The notes beneath the pieces are model-generated. The model saw only the letters and a program-made list of their open reading frames with translations. It did not search any database and was not told where the DNA came from. Of a stretch of DNA of 9,436 bases, positions 1-7,570 are shown in pieces (position 1 is the first letter of the stretch; each line of letters begins with the position of its first letter). The translations under genes and the position numbers were made by a program. Source of the stretch: Rubrivivax sp. (GTDB lineage Bacteria > Pseudomonadota > Gammaproteobacteria > Burkholderiales > Burkholderiaceae_C); assembly GCA_020851615.1 (NCBI GenBank), contig JADZCL010000161.1:1-9436 (forward strand), in the 5' to 3' direction.

Positions 1-1043
1 CCAAGGTGCGCGAGCGCAACGCCGAACTGCAACCCGCGGGCGTCACCTGGGTGAAGGACATGGTGGCCGCGTTCGAGCCCGAGCGCAACGCGCTCGTCAC
101 CGCCTCCGGGCAGCGCATCGGCTACGACTTCCTCGTCGTCGCCACCGGCGTGCATCTGGACTACGCGCAGATCGAGGGCATGGACGTGCAGGCCATCGGG
201 CGCGAAGGTCTGGCCAGCGTCTACCCCGGGCCGCAGGCCGCCAGCGCCACCTGGGAGGCGATGCAGGCCTTCGTCGAGAAGGGCGGGCAGGCCTTGATGA
301 CGTTGCCGGCGACGCCGCTGAAGTGCGCCGGCGCGCCGCTGAAGATGAGCTTCATGCTGCGCGACCGCCTGGCGCGCGCGGGCACGCTGGCGCGCTCGCG
401 GGTGCAGTTCGTGTCGGCGCTGCCCAACGTCTTCGGCGTCAAGGCGGTGAACGACAACGTGCTTGCGCGCTGGCAGACGCTGGGCATCGGCGTGGAGACG
501 ACGCAGAAGCTGACCGCCATCGACATCGGCCGCCGTATCGCCACCTTCGCCAGCCCCGAGGGCGAGAAGAGCGAGCAGCCCTACGACTTCGTGCACGTCG
601 TGCCGCCGATGCGCGCCCCCGACGCCGTCAAGGGCAGCGCGCTGGCCTGGCAGGAGGGGCCGTTCGCCGCCGGCGGCTGGCTGGAGGTCGACAAGGGCAC
701 GCTGCAGCACCGGCGCTTTGCCAACGTCTTCGGCATCGGCGACATCAACGGCACGCCGCGCGGCAAGACCGCGGCCACGGTGAAGAAGAGCGCGCCGGTG
801 GTGGCGGGAAACCTGGCCGCAGTCATCGCCGGCCAGGCGCCGACGCTGCAGTTCGACGGCTACACCTCGTGCCCGATGATCACGCGCGAGGGTTCGGCCA
901 TGCTCATCGAGTTCGACTACGAGGGCCGCCTCACGCCCTCGTTGCCGATGATCGATCCGCTGCAGGACAGCTGGTTTGCCTGGCTGATGAAGTACCACAT
1001 GCTCAAGCCCGCCTACATGGCGGTCATCAAGGGCCGCGTGTAG
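1..1043 (+). CDS. sqr: Sulfide:quinone oxidoreductase, type II (SQOR-like), 5'-truncated by window edge
   Basis: This FAD-dependent enzyme oxidises sulfide to sulfane sulfur or persulfide and passes the electrons to the quinone pool at the inner membrane. The frame is open from base 3 without a start codon, so the N-terminal FAD-binding part lies outside the window; about 346 residues remain. Counting from the GTG at base 6, the sequence PATPLKCAGAP places one redox cysteine at residue 107 and DGYTSCP places the second at 289. This spacing resembles the two catalytic cysteines of mitochondrial SQOR and bacterial type II SQR. The stretch TLQHRRFANVFGIGD (residues 232-246) followed by KTAA is the C-terminal FAD-contact region of the family. 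An aromatic and hydrophobic C-terminus (about 320-345) fits membrane association. Flavocytochrome c sulfide dehydrogenase is a less likely alternative, because the motifs match SQOR-type proteins more closely. It heads an operon with the next two genes. Confidence 0.88.
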   Translation, partial: KVRERNAELQPAGVTWVKDMVAAFEPERNALVTASGQRIGYDFLVVATGVHLDYAQIEGMDVQAIGREGLASVYPGPQAASATWEAMQAFVEKGGQALMTLPATPLKCAGAPLKMSFMLRDRLARAGTLARSRVQFVSALPNVFGVKAVNDNVLARWQTLGIGVETTQKLTAIDIGRRIATFASPEGEKSEQPYDFVHVVPPMRAPDAVKGSALAWQEGPFAAGGWLEVDKGTLQHRRFANVFGIGDINGTPRGKTAATVKKSAPVVAGNLAAVIAGQAPTLQFDGYTSCPMITREGSAMLIEFDYEGRLTPSLPMIDPLQDSWFAWLMKYHMLKPAYMAVIKGRV

Positions 1044-1067
1044 CGCGCCGGTCTGACCCCACTTGCT

Positions 1068-1073
1068 GGAGGA
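1068..1073 (+). promoter_or_regulatory. Shine-Dalgarno sequence of the small membrane protein gene
   Basis: GGAGGA sits 6 nt before the ATG at 1080. It is a near-ideal ribosome site and the main support for treating this short reading frame as a real gene with this start. Confidence 0.7.
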
Positions 1074-1079
1074 CGTGCC

Positions 1080-1430
1080 ATGTACGAGATCTGGTTGGCG
1101 CTGAACATCGTCTGGGAAATGGCGCTGCTTGTCTGGCCCTGGCTGCTGGCCCTGGCCGTGCTCGGCGCCGCGCTGTGGCTGACCGCGCTGGCGCGCGGCG
1201 GTGCGCGCTGGCGCGCCGGCCTGTCCGGCGCCCTGGGGGTGGGCGTGCTCGCCGCCGCCGCCGCCGTGGCGACGCTGCCGCTGTGGTCACGCTCGAGCTG
1301 GAGCGAGCTCGCCTACTGGGTCGATTGGGCGAACCTGGCGGCGATCGCAGCCGGGGCCGCCGGCGTAGCTGCAGCACTGGCCTGGCCGCTGCTGGCCATG
1401 GGGTCGGGGAAGAACCGCAGGTCGGCATGA
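1080..1430 (+). CDS. Small three-helix membrane protein of unknown function in the SQR-ccoG operon
   Basis: I do not recognise a named family. The 116-residue product is almost entirely hydrophobic, with three likely membrane segments at about residues 14-37, 46-68 and 85-107. A basic loop (ARGGARWRAG, about 38-47) lies between the first two, and the tail KNRRSA is basic. The positive-inside rule would put both the first loop and the C-terminus in the cytoplasm, which conflicts with exactly three spans. The long first hydrophobic stretch (about 5-37) may therefore cross twice or lie partly in the interface. It is rich in tryptophan and has no cysteine, no histidine and no heme or metal motif. 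It begins 36 nt after the SQR stop behind a strong Shine-Dalgarno site and overlaps ccoG by 4 nt (ATGA). That context suggests a role with SQR or with oxidase assembly. It is not an obvious CcoS, CcoH or CcoQ. Confidence 0.75.
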   Translation: MYEIWLALNIVWEMALLVWPWLLALAVLGAALWLTALARGGARWRAGLSGALGVGVLAAAAAVATLPLWSRSSWSELAYWVDWANLAAIAAGAAGVAAALAWPLLAMGSGKNRRSA

Positions 1431-2875
1431 GCGCGCCTGCACCCGCGGGGCCGGCGGCCGCCGACGACAGCTCGGCCGCCGTCGTCTCGCTCTACCAGAA
1501 GCAGCGCAAGATCTACGCGCGCGCCGTCACCGGCGTGTTCGCGCGCTGGCGCTGGATCTTCGTCTGGTTGACCCAGGTCGCGTTCTACGGCCTGCCCTGG
1601 CTGATGTGGAACGAGCGGCAGGCGGTGCTGTTCGACCTCGTCTCGCGGCGCTTCTACATCTTCGGCCTGGTGCTCTACCCGCAGGACCTGATCTACCTGA
1701 CCGCGTTGCTGATGATCAGCGCCTACGCGCTCTTCCTGTTCACGACGGTGGCTGGACGGCTGTGGTGCGGCTACACCTGCCCGCAGACGGTCTACACCGA
1801 GATCTTCATGTGGATCGAGCAGCGCCTGGAAGGCGACCGCGTGCGCCGCATGAAGCTCGATGCGGCGCCGTGGAGCTTCGAGAAGCTCTGGCGCAAGAGC
1901 AGCAAGCAGCTCGCCTGGATCGCCGTGGGGCTGTGGACGGGATTCACCTTCGTCGGCTACTTCACCCCCATCCGCACGCTGGGTGCGGCCGTCGCAACGC
2001 TCGGGCTGGGTCCGTGGGAGACCTTCTGGATCCTCTTCTACGGCTTTGCGACCTACGGCAATGCGGGCTGGATGCGCGAGCAGGTCTGCAAGTACATGTG
2101 CCCCTACGCACGCTTCCAGAGCGCCATGTTCGACAAGGACACGCTGATCATCACCTACGACCCCGGGCGCGGGGAGCCGCGCGGCGCACGCAGCAAGAAG
2201 ATCGACCGGCAGGCCGCGGGCGTGGGCGACTGTGTCGACTGCACGCTGTGCGTGCAGGTCTGCCCGACCGGCATCGACATCCGCCAGGGCCTGCAGTACG
2301 AGTGCATCGGCTGCGCGGCGTGCATCGACGTCTGCGACGGCGTGATGGACAAGATGGACTACCCGCGCGGCCTCATCCGCTACACGACGCAGAACGGCCT
2401 CGCGCAGCGCCTGACTCGGCAGCAGATGTGGGCGCGCGTGCTGCGCCCGCGCGTGCTCGTCTACACCGCCATCCTGGGCGTGATCGTGGCCGCCTTCGCG
2501 TGGAGCATCGCCACGCGCGCGCCCTTGCGCGTTGACGTGGTCCGCGATCGCGCGTCGCTGGCACGTCTCGTCGACGACGGGCGCATCGAGAACATCTATC
2601 GCCTGCAGGTCATGAACCAGTCCGAGCAGCCGCAGGCCTACCGCTTCACGGTCGAGGGCCTGCCAGGCATCGCCATCGTCGAGCAGGGTGGCTTGGACCT
2701 CGCTCCCGCCGCGGCCCAGTGGCTGACGCTGCACGTGCAGATCCCGCACGCGAGCGCGACGCAGGCCGGGCCCGGCGCGCACCCGATCCGCTTCGGGATC
2801 GAGCGCCAGGGCGCACCCGGCGCGAGCGCCTCGATCCAGCTGCAGGAGAAGTCGACCTTCGTTGTGCCGCGCTGA
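1427..2875 (+). CDS. ccoG: Cytochrome c oxidase accessory protein CcoG (RdxA/FixG family)
   Basis: CcoG is an inner-membrane iron-sulfur protein reported to reduce Cu(II) during maturation of the binuclear site of cbb3 oxidase. The 482-residue length is normal for the family. The N-terminal SLYQKQRKIYARAVTG (21-36) is a family hallmark and supports the ATG at 1427. Hydrophobic segments lie at about 44-60, 87-110, 161-180, 197-212 and 353-373. Two CxxxCP motifs occur at Cys114/118 and Cys221/225. A complete 2[4Fe-4S] ferredoxin-like domain follows, with CxxCxxCxxxCP at Cys269/272/275/279 and CxxCxxCxxxC at Cys293/296/299/303. Residues about 375-482 form the periplasmic Ig-like FixG C-terminal domain. 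The start codon overlaps the upstream stop (ATGA) and its own Shine-Dalgarno (AGG, 5 nt away) is weak, so translation is probably coupled. No ccoNOQP, ccoI or ccoS is visible here. Confidence 0.95.
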   Translation: MSAPAPAGPAAADDSSAAVVSLYQKQRKIYARAVTGVFARWRWIFVWLTQVAFYGLPWLMWNERQAVLFDLVSRRFYIFGLVLYPQDLIYLTALLMISAYALFLFTTVAGRLWCGYTCPQTVYTEIFMWIEQRLEGDRVRRMKLDAAPWSFEKLWRKSSKQLAWIAVGLWTGFTFVGYFTPIRTLGAAVATLGLGPWETFWILFYGFATYGNAGWMREQVCKYMCPYARFQSAMFDKDTLIITYDPGRGEPRGARSKKIDRQAAGVGDCVDCTLCVQVCPTGIDIRQGLQYECIGCAACIDVCDGVMDKMDYPRGLIRYTTQNGLAQRLTRQQMWARVLRPRVLVYTAILGVIVAAFAWSIATRAPLRVDVVRDRASLARLVDDGRIENIYRLQVMNQSEQPQAYRFTVEGLPGIAIVEQGGLDLAPAAAQWLTLHVQIPHASATQAGPGAHPIRFGIERQGAPGASASIQLQEKSTFVVPR

Positions 2876-2940
2876 CAGTCGCCGGGCCCCAGGCCCCAGG
2901 GGCGTGAACACCTGCCGGCATCGGCACCCGCAGCCTAAAG

Positions 2941-3008
2941 TCCGCGCCGCGTGCTCCGAAAAGAGCGAGCACGATCAGTCCGCAGCGCGCGCTTGCGGAC
3001 CGCGGAGG
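2941..3008 (+). promoter_or_regulatory. Candidate structured mRNA leader: three-way junction covering a Shine-Dalgarno site
   Basis: Three perfect Watson-Crick helices can form together. P1 pairs 2941-2946 (TCCGCG) with 3001-3006 (CGCGGA). P2 pairs 2950-2956 (CGTGCTC) with 2967-2973 (GAGCACG), closing a purine-rich 10-nt loop. P3 pairs 2978-2984 (GTCCGCA) with 2994-3000 (TGCGGAC) and abuts P1 directly. P1 covers most of the GGAGG at 3004-3008 that serves the ORF at 3016, so folding would hide that ribosome site. I do not recognise a known riboswitch class, and the conserved core of the c-di-GMP-I (GEMM) aptamer is not present. In GC-rich DNA single hairpins arise easily by chance. A possible -10 element (TAAAGT, 2936-2941) would start transcription too late to include the 5' arm of P1. 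Confidence 0.3.
3004..3008 (+). promoter_or_regulatory. Shine-Dalgarno sequence of the 41-codon ORF
   Basis: GGAGG lies 7 nt before the ATG at 3016. It is the only good ribosome site upstream of the c-di-GMP gene, whose own ATG at 3144 has none. It may therefore set the expression of both by translational coupling. Confidence 0.6.
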
Positions 3009-3015
3009 TCACGCC

Positions 3016-3141
3016 ATGCCCCACACGCTCTACTACACGGCCGGTTCGGGCAACAGCCTCAAGCCCGCGCTGCGTGCCTGGCTGGCACGCGTGGCACAGG
3101 CGTTGTCGATTCCCAGCCTGGACGCGCTGCTGCCGCGCTGA
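3016..3141 (+). pseudogene. 41-codon ORF, probable internally deleted glutathione S-transferase remnant
   Basis: The 41-residue product starts MPHTLYYTAGSGNSLKP, which resembles the first beta strand and the catalytic Ser/Asn loop of bacterial glutathione S-transferases (typical starts: LYYSPGSGNSxKP). It continues ALRAWLARVAQ and ends SIPSLDALLPR, which resembles the last helix and tail of the same family (typical: PALRAWLARV...). About 150 or more central residues of a normal roughly 200-residue GST are absent, yet the frame is kept. The join falls at PALR, a string expected at both places, which suggests deletion between short homologous sequences. It cannot have GST activity. It retains a good Shine-Dalgarno sequence and stops 2 nt before the next ATG, so it may persist as a leader ORF. 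The family match is from memory and covers short segments; an unrelated leader peptide is the alternative. Confidence 0.45.
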
Positions 3142-3143
3142 AC

Positions 3144-5174
3144 ATGCGCAACACCCGGTCGGGCGCAGCGCCGGTGGCCCCCTGCGAGCACGAGGCCATC
3201 GCACTGCGCGCCTTTGCGCGCCTGCAGATGCCGATCTGGATCTTCGACATCGACCGCAGCCGCATCCACTGGGCCAACGCGCCCGCATTGCAGGTCTGGC
3301 GCGCAAGCAGCCTGCCCGAGCTGTGCGCACGCGACATGGGGCGTGACATGTCCGCATCGGTGGCCACCCGTCTGGCGCAATACCAGGCCGACTTCCAGTG
3401 CGGCGATGCCACCTTCAACGAGCAGTGGACGATCTACCCGGGCGGCAAGCCGGTGCCGCTGCACGTCCACTACAGCGGCTGGGCACTGCCCGATGGACGC
3501 ATGGCCATGTTGTGCCAGGGCGAGCGCGTCGGCACGCAGTCGCCGGAGTCGCTGCGCTCGGTGGAGGCCTTGCTGCACACGCCGATGATGATTGCGCTGT
3601 ACACGCTGGAGGGCGCACCGCTATGGCGCAACCCCGCCTCGCGCAGTTCCGTCCGCGATGCCCGCGAGACGCTGTCGCAGCGCTTCGTCCAGGAGCAGGC
3701 CTGGCAGCAGCTGGCCGCGGCGCTGGCGCATGCGGGCGAGGCCACGCTGACGATGGCGGTGCACACCAGTGCCGGGCAGAGCTGGCACGAGGTGTCGGCG
3801 CGCCGGCGGCTGGATGCGGTCACGGGCGAAGCGGCCCTGCTGGTCAGCGAGACCGACGTCACGCCGCTCAAGCAGAGCGAGGCGCAGGCACTGTACCTGT
3901 CGGACCATGACAGCCTGACTGACCTGCCCAATCGCGCGTACGCACAGCGCGCGTTCGAGCGCCTGGCCATGCAGGTGGCCCAGTCGCCTGCCGCGCAGCC
4001 GCTGCAGGCGGCGGTGGTCATCATCGACCTCGACCACTTCAAGGACATCAACGACTCCTGGGGCCATGCCGCCGGCGACCAGTTGCTGCAGCAGGTGGCC
4101 CAGCGGCTGCGCGGCGCGGTGCGCCACGGCGACATCGTGGCGCGCTTTGGCGGCGACGAATTCATCGTGCTGCTGTGCGCCCCCCAGGTGCGCGACGAGA
4201 TCGCGCACATCCACCTGCGGCTGCGCGAGGCGCTGTCGCAGCCCTACGCGCTGGAAGGGCGCCAGGCGCGCGTGACCGCCACGGTGGGTGCCAGCGTACT
4301 CCCGGACCACGGCAGCGACTTTGCGACCTTGCTGCAGCACGCCGACCTGGCGATGTACCGCGCCAAGGCGGCCGGCCGCGACTCGCTGAGCTTCTATCAA
4401 CCGGGGTCGACCGAGCAGCTGCGCGCGCGCACCGAACTCGAGGATGACCTGAGACAGGCACTGGCCCGGCGCGAGTTCATGCTCTTCTACCAGCCGCGCG
4501 TAGGCAGTGGCCGCACGGACGGCGCCGAAGCGCTGGTGCGCTGGCGCCACCCCGTGCGCGGCCTGGTCATGCCGGGGGATTTCATTCCCGTGCTCGAGAG
4601 CATGGGGCGCATGCGCGAGCTCGGTCGGCAGGTCCTGGAGATGGCAGCCCGGCAACAGGTGGCCTGGCGCGGCGCCGGCTGGCCGCTGCAGCTGTCGATC
4701 AACCTGTCCTCCAGCGAGTTCGAGGACCCTGCGCTGGTCGACGAGTTGCAGCAGACGCTGGCGCGCACGGGTTGCGCGGCTGCGGCGCTGGAGCTCGAGA
4801 TCACCGAATCAATGCTGCTGGCCGACGACGACCGACCGCTGGCCACGCTGCGGGCGCTGCGCGGGCTCGGGGTGTCGATCGCGCTGGACGACTTCGGCAC
4901 CGGCTACTCGAACCTGGCCTACCTGCAACGCTTTCCGTTCAGCACCCTCAAGATCGACCGCCGTTTCGTGCAGGCCCCCGGGCACGAGCGGGTGCTGACG
5001 GCCGCCATCGTCAGCCTGTGCCGCGCGTTGAAGCTGCGCCCGGTGGCCGAAGGCGTGGAGACGGCCGAGCAGCACCGCTGGCTGCGCAGCCTGGGCATCC
5101 AGGAGTTCCAGGGCTATCACTTCGCACGGCCGCTGGACGTTGCAGCCTTCGAGGACTACCTGCGCGCCGGCTGA
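3144..5174 (+). CDS. PAS-PAS-GGDEF-EAL cyclic-di-GMP cyclase/phosphodiesterase
   Basis: This predicted cytoplasmic 676-residue protein can in principle make and degrade cyclic di-GMP. A PAS-like domain with the typical opening MPIWIFDIDRSRIHWAN spans about residues 22-126, and a second PAS-like segment spans about 135-243. The GGDEF domain (about 250-420) has an intact GGDEF at 336-340 and an inhibitory I-site RHGD at 327-330, five residues ahead. The EAL domain (about 430-672) keeps E462-A-L464, Asn520, Glu552, Asp582-Asp583 (DDFGTGYSNL), Lys603, Glu636 and Gln656, so phosphodiesterase chemistry looks possible. There is no signal peptide or membrane segment. The frame is open back to 2862, but residues upstream of 3144 are low-quality and Arg/His-rich, so I chose ATG 3144, which lies 2 nt after the stop of the preceding short ORF. 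It lacks its own Shine-Dalgarno site, which implies re-initiation. ATG 3228 is too far inside the PAS domain. Confidence 0.93.
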   Translation: MRNTRSGAAPVAPCEHEAIALRAFARLQMPIWIFDIDRSRIHWANAPALQVWRASSLPELCARDMGRDMSASVATRLAQYQADFQCGDATFNEQWTIYPGGKPVPLHVHYSGWALPDGRMAMLCQGERVGTQSPESLRSVEALLHTPMMIALYTLEGAPLWRNPASRSSVRDARETLSQRFVQEQAWQQLAAALAHAGEATLTMAVHTSAGQSWHEVSARRRLDAVTGEAALLVSETDVTPLKQSEAQALYLSDHDSLTDLPNRAYAQRAFERLAMQVAQSPAAQPLQAAVVIIDLDHFKDINDSWGHAAGDQLLQQVAQRLRGAVRHGDIVARFGGDEFIVLLCAPQVRDEIAHIHLRLREALSQPYALEGRQARVTATVGASVLPDHGSDFATLLQHADLAMYRAKAAGRDSLSFYQPGSTEQLRARTELEDDLRQALARREFMLFYQPRVGSGRTDGAEALVRWRHPVRGLVMPGDFIPVLESMGRMRELGRQVLEMAARQQVAWRGAGWPLQLSINLSSSEFEDPALVDELQQTLARTGCAAAALELEITESMLLADDDRPLATLRALRGLGVSIALDDFGTGYSNLAYLQRFPFSTLKIDRRFVQAPGHERVLTAAIVSLCRALKLRPVAEGVETAEQHRWLRSLGIQEFQGYHFARPLDVAAFEDYLRAG

Positions 5175-5190
5175 CCGCGGGTCAGGCGGC

Positions 5191-5213
5191 GGCTGCAGCA
5201 CCGGCCTGCAGCC
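5191..5213 (+). terminator. Hairpin between convergent genes, possible weak bidirectional terminator
   Basis: GGCTGCAG (5191-5198) and CTGCAGCC (5206-5213) form a perfect 8-bp stem with a 7-nt loop. It lies in the 43 bp between the two convergent stop codons. Neither side has a T-run, so it is not a classical intrinsic terminator. It may slow polymerase or protect 3' ends. Confidence 0.3.
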
Positions 5214-5217
5214 CCGC

Positions 5218-6738
<1,521 letters not shown>

Positions 6739-6744
6739 GGTCTT

Positions 6745-6749
6745 CTCCT
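6745..6749 (-). promoter_or_regulatory. Shine-Dalgarno sequence of mmsA
   Basis: Read on the minus strand this is AGGAG, 6 nt before the ATG at 6738. It fixes the mmsA start within an open frame that runs several hundred bases further upstream. Confidence 0.7.
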
Positions 6750-6761
6750 CGGGATGTGAAG

Positions 6762-6786
6762 GCAGGCAGTCTAAGGAAAAGCCTGC
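6762..6786. promoter_or_regulatory. Dyad in the mmsA / UPF0149 divergent intergenic region
   Basis: GCAGGC (6762-6767) and GCCTGC (6781-6786) form a 6-bp inverted repeat around a 13-bp centre that includes the AT-richer string TCTAAGGAAAA. It lies in the 66 bp shared by two divergent genes, where an operator for either or both would be expected. No regulator family can be assigned, and a 6-bp dyad is weak evidence in DNA this rich in GC. Confidence 0.25.
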
Positions 6787-6792
6787 GCGCGC

Positions 6793-6798
6793 GAGAAT
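6793..6798 (+). promoter_or_regulatory. Possible -10 element giving a leaderless or near-leaderless transcript
   Basis: GAGAAT ends 6 nt before the ATG at 6805, a typical distance from a -10 hexamer to the start of transcription. No Shine-Dalgarno sequence precedes that ATG. Together these suggest transcription beginning at or next to the start codon. I see no convincing -35 hexamer. Confidence 0.25.
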
Positions 6799-6804
6799 GC
6801 CGGC

Positions 6805-7464
6805 ATGACAACCCCCACCGGCGCACTGCGCGAGGACGAACTGCAGACCCTGCAGCAGTTGCTGGACGACGTGCCCGCGCCGCTGGAGCCGCTGGACCTG
6901 TGCGCGCTCGACGGCTTTTTGTGCGGCGTGCTGCTGCAGCCGCAGCCGGTGCCGCTTGCGCACTGGTGGCCCGCGGTGCTCGATCTCGACGGTCGCACGC
7001 CGGCTCCGGGCTGGGATGCAGGGCCGCTGCAGGCGCTGGTCCTGCGCCGGCAGGCCGAGCTCGAGCAGGCGATTGCGCGGCGCGACTGGTTCGACCCCTG
7101 GATCTTCGAGCTCGACATCGCGGCGTCGCCCAGCGAGGCCCTGCTGCCCTGGGTGGCGGGCTTCGCGGCCGCGCAGGAGCGCTACCCGGCGCTGCTGGCG
7201 CACGATGACCCGGCGCTCATCGAGCCGCTGGCGCTGCTGTATCTGCACTTTGCACCCGAAGACCTGGAAGAGGCCGACGCGCTGCAGGCGGTCATCGAGG
7301 AGATCGAGCCGCCCACCGACCTCGCCGAGGCCGTGCAGGATCTCGTGCGTGCGGTGATGCTCATCGCCGACGTGACCCGTCCGCGCCGCGCTGCGCCCGC
7401 GCGTGCGCGCACCGCCGGCAGCGGGCGCGGCAGCCGCGGCCGGCGCGGGCGCAACACACGGTGA
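6805..7464 (+). CDS. UPF0149 / YecA-family protein with arginine-rich C-terminal tail
   Basis: The 219-residue soluble protein has the all-helical UPF0149 (YecA-like) layout. An N-terminal helix and the segment [15 protein letters not shown] (30-44) correspond to the family's conserved 'leGfLtal' region. WWPAVL (54-59) and the aromatic-acidic middle ([10 protein letters not shown], 95-104) follow, then an acidic helical half ([20 protein letters not shown], 151-170). The molecular function of the family is not established. The last 28 residues (192-219) contain 11 arginines with glycine and serine (RG-like) and are absent from the minimal domain. No C-terminal SEC-C zinc motif is present. ATG 6805 has no Shine-Dalgarno site and the transcript may be leaderless. 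It is divergent from mmsA with no obvious functional link to it. Confidence 0.8.
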   Translation: MTTPTGALREDELQTLQQLLDDVPAPLEPLDLCALDGFLCGVLLQPQPVPLAHWWPAVLDLDGRTPAPGWDAGPLQALVLRRQAELEQAIARRDWFDPWIFELDIAASPSEALLPWVAGFAAAQERYPALLAHDDPALIEPLALLYLHFAPEDLEEADALQAVIEEIEPPTDLAEAVQDLVRAVMLIADVTRPRRAAPARARTAGSGRGSRGRRGRNTR

Positions 7465-7557
7465 CACACGACGTGAATTGAGGCACGCGCGTCACCTACT
7501 TCGGGGATTCCGCAGCCACGACAAGGACGCACACTGGACGCCAGCGTCGGCTTGCAT

Positions 7558-7561
7558 GAGG
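7558..7561 (+). promoter_or_regulatory. Shine-Dalgarno-like site for the 67-residue ORF
   Basis: GAGG lies 9 nt before the ATG at 7571. It supports that start over the in-frame ATG at 7556, which has no ribosome site in front of it. Confidence 0.4.
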
Positions 7562-7570
7562 CACACCACC

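Noticed and set aside
1050..1058. GGTCTGACC near the SQR stop, with its reverse complement at 8312-8320, as a dispersed repeat
   Set aside because: Only nine bases are shared between two sites, and the second copy is part of a stop codon region. That is not enough to define a repeat family from one window.
323..1426. N-terminal extension of the ccoG frame over the SQR gene
   Set aside because: It is an out-of-frame shadow of SQR. The family N-terminus and the ATGA junction place the ccoG start at 1427.
2885..2903. Tandem GGCCCCA repeat and GCCCC/GGGGC hairpin after ccoG as a terminator
   Set aside because: The stem is only 5 bp, the repeat has two copies and no T-run follows; this is within chance for DNA of this GC content.
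1313..2911. 532-codon open frame on the - strand across ccoG
   Set aside because: It mirrors ccoG, has a biased Arg/Ala/His composition and no domain; it is a GC-driven shadow.
2876..3015. Known c-di-GMP (GEMM) riboswitch
   Set aside because: The conserved aptamer core strings are not present, despite the nearby GGDEF-EAL gene.
2862..3143. Upstream extension of the c-di-GMP protein, for example from GTG 2904
   Set aside because: The residues are Arg/His/Cys-rich and unlike a protein domain, and the region is better explained as leader plus short ORF.
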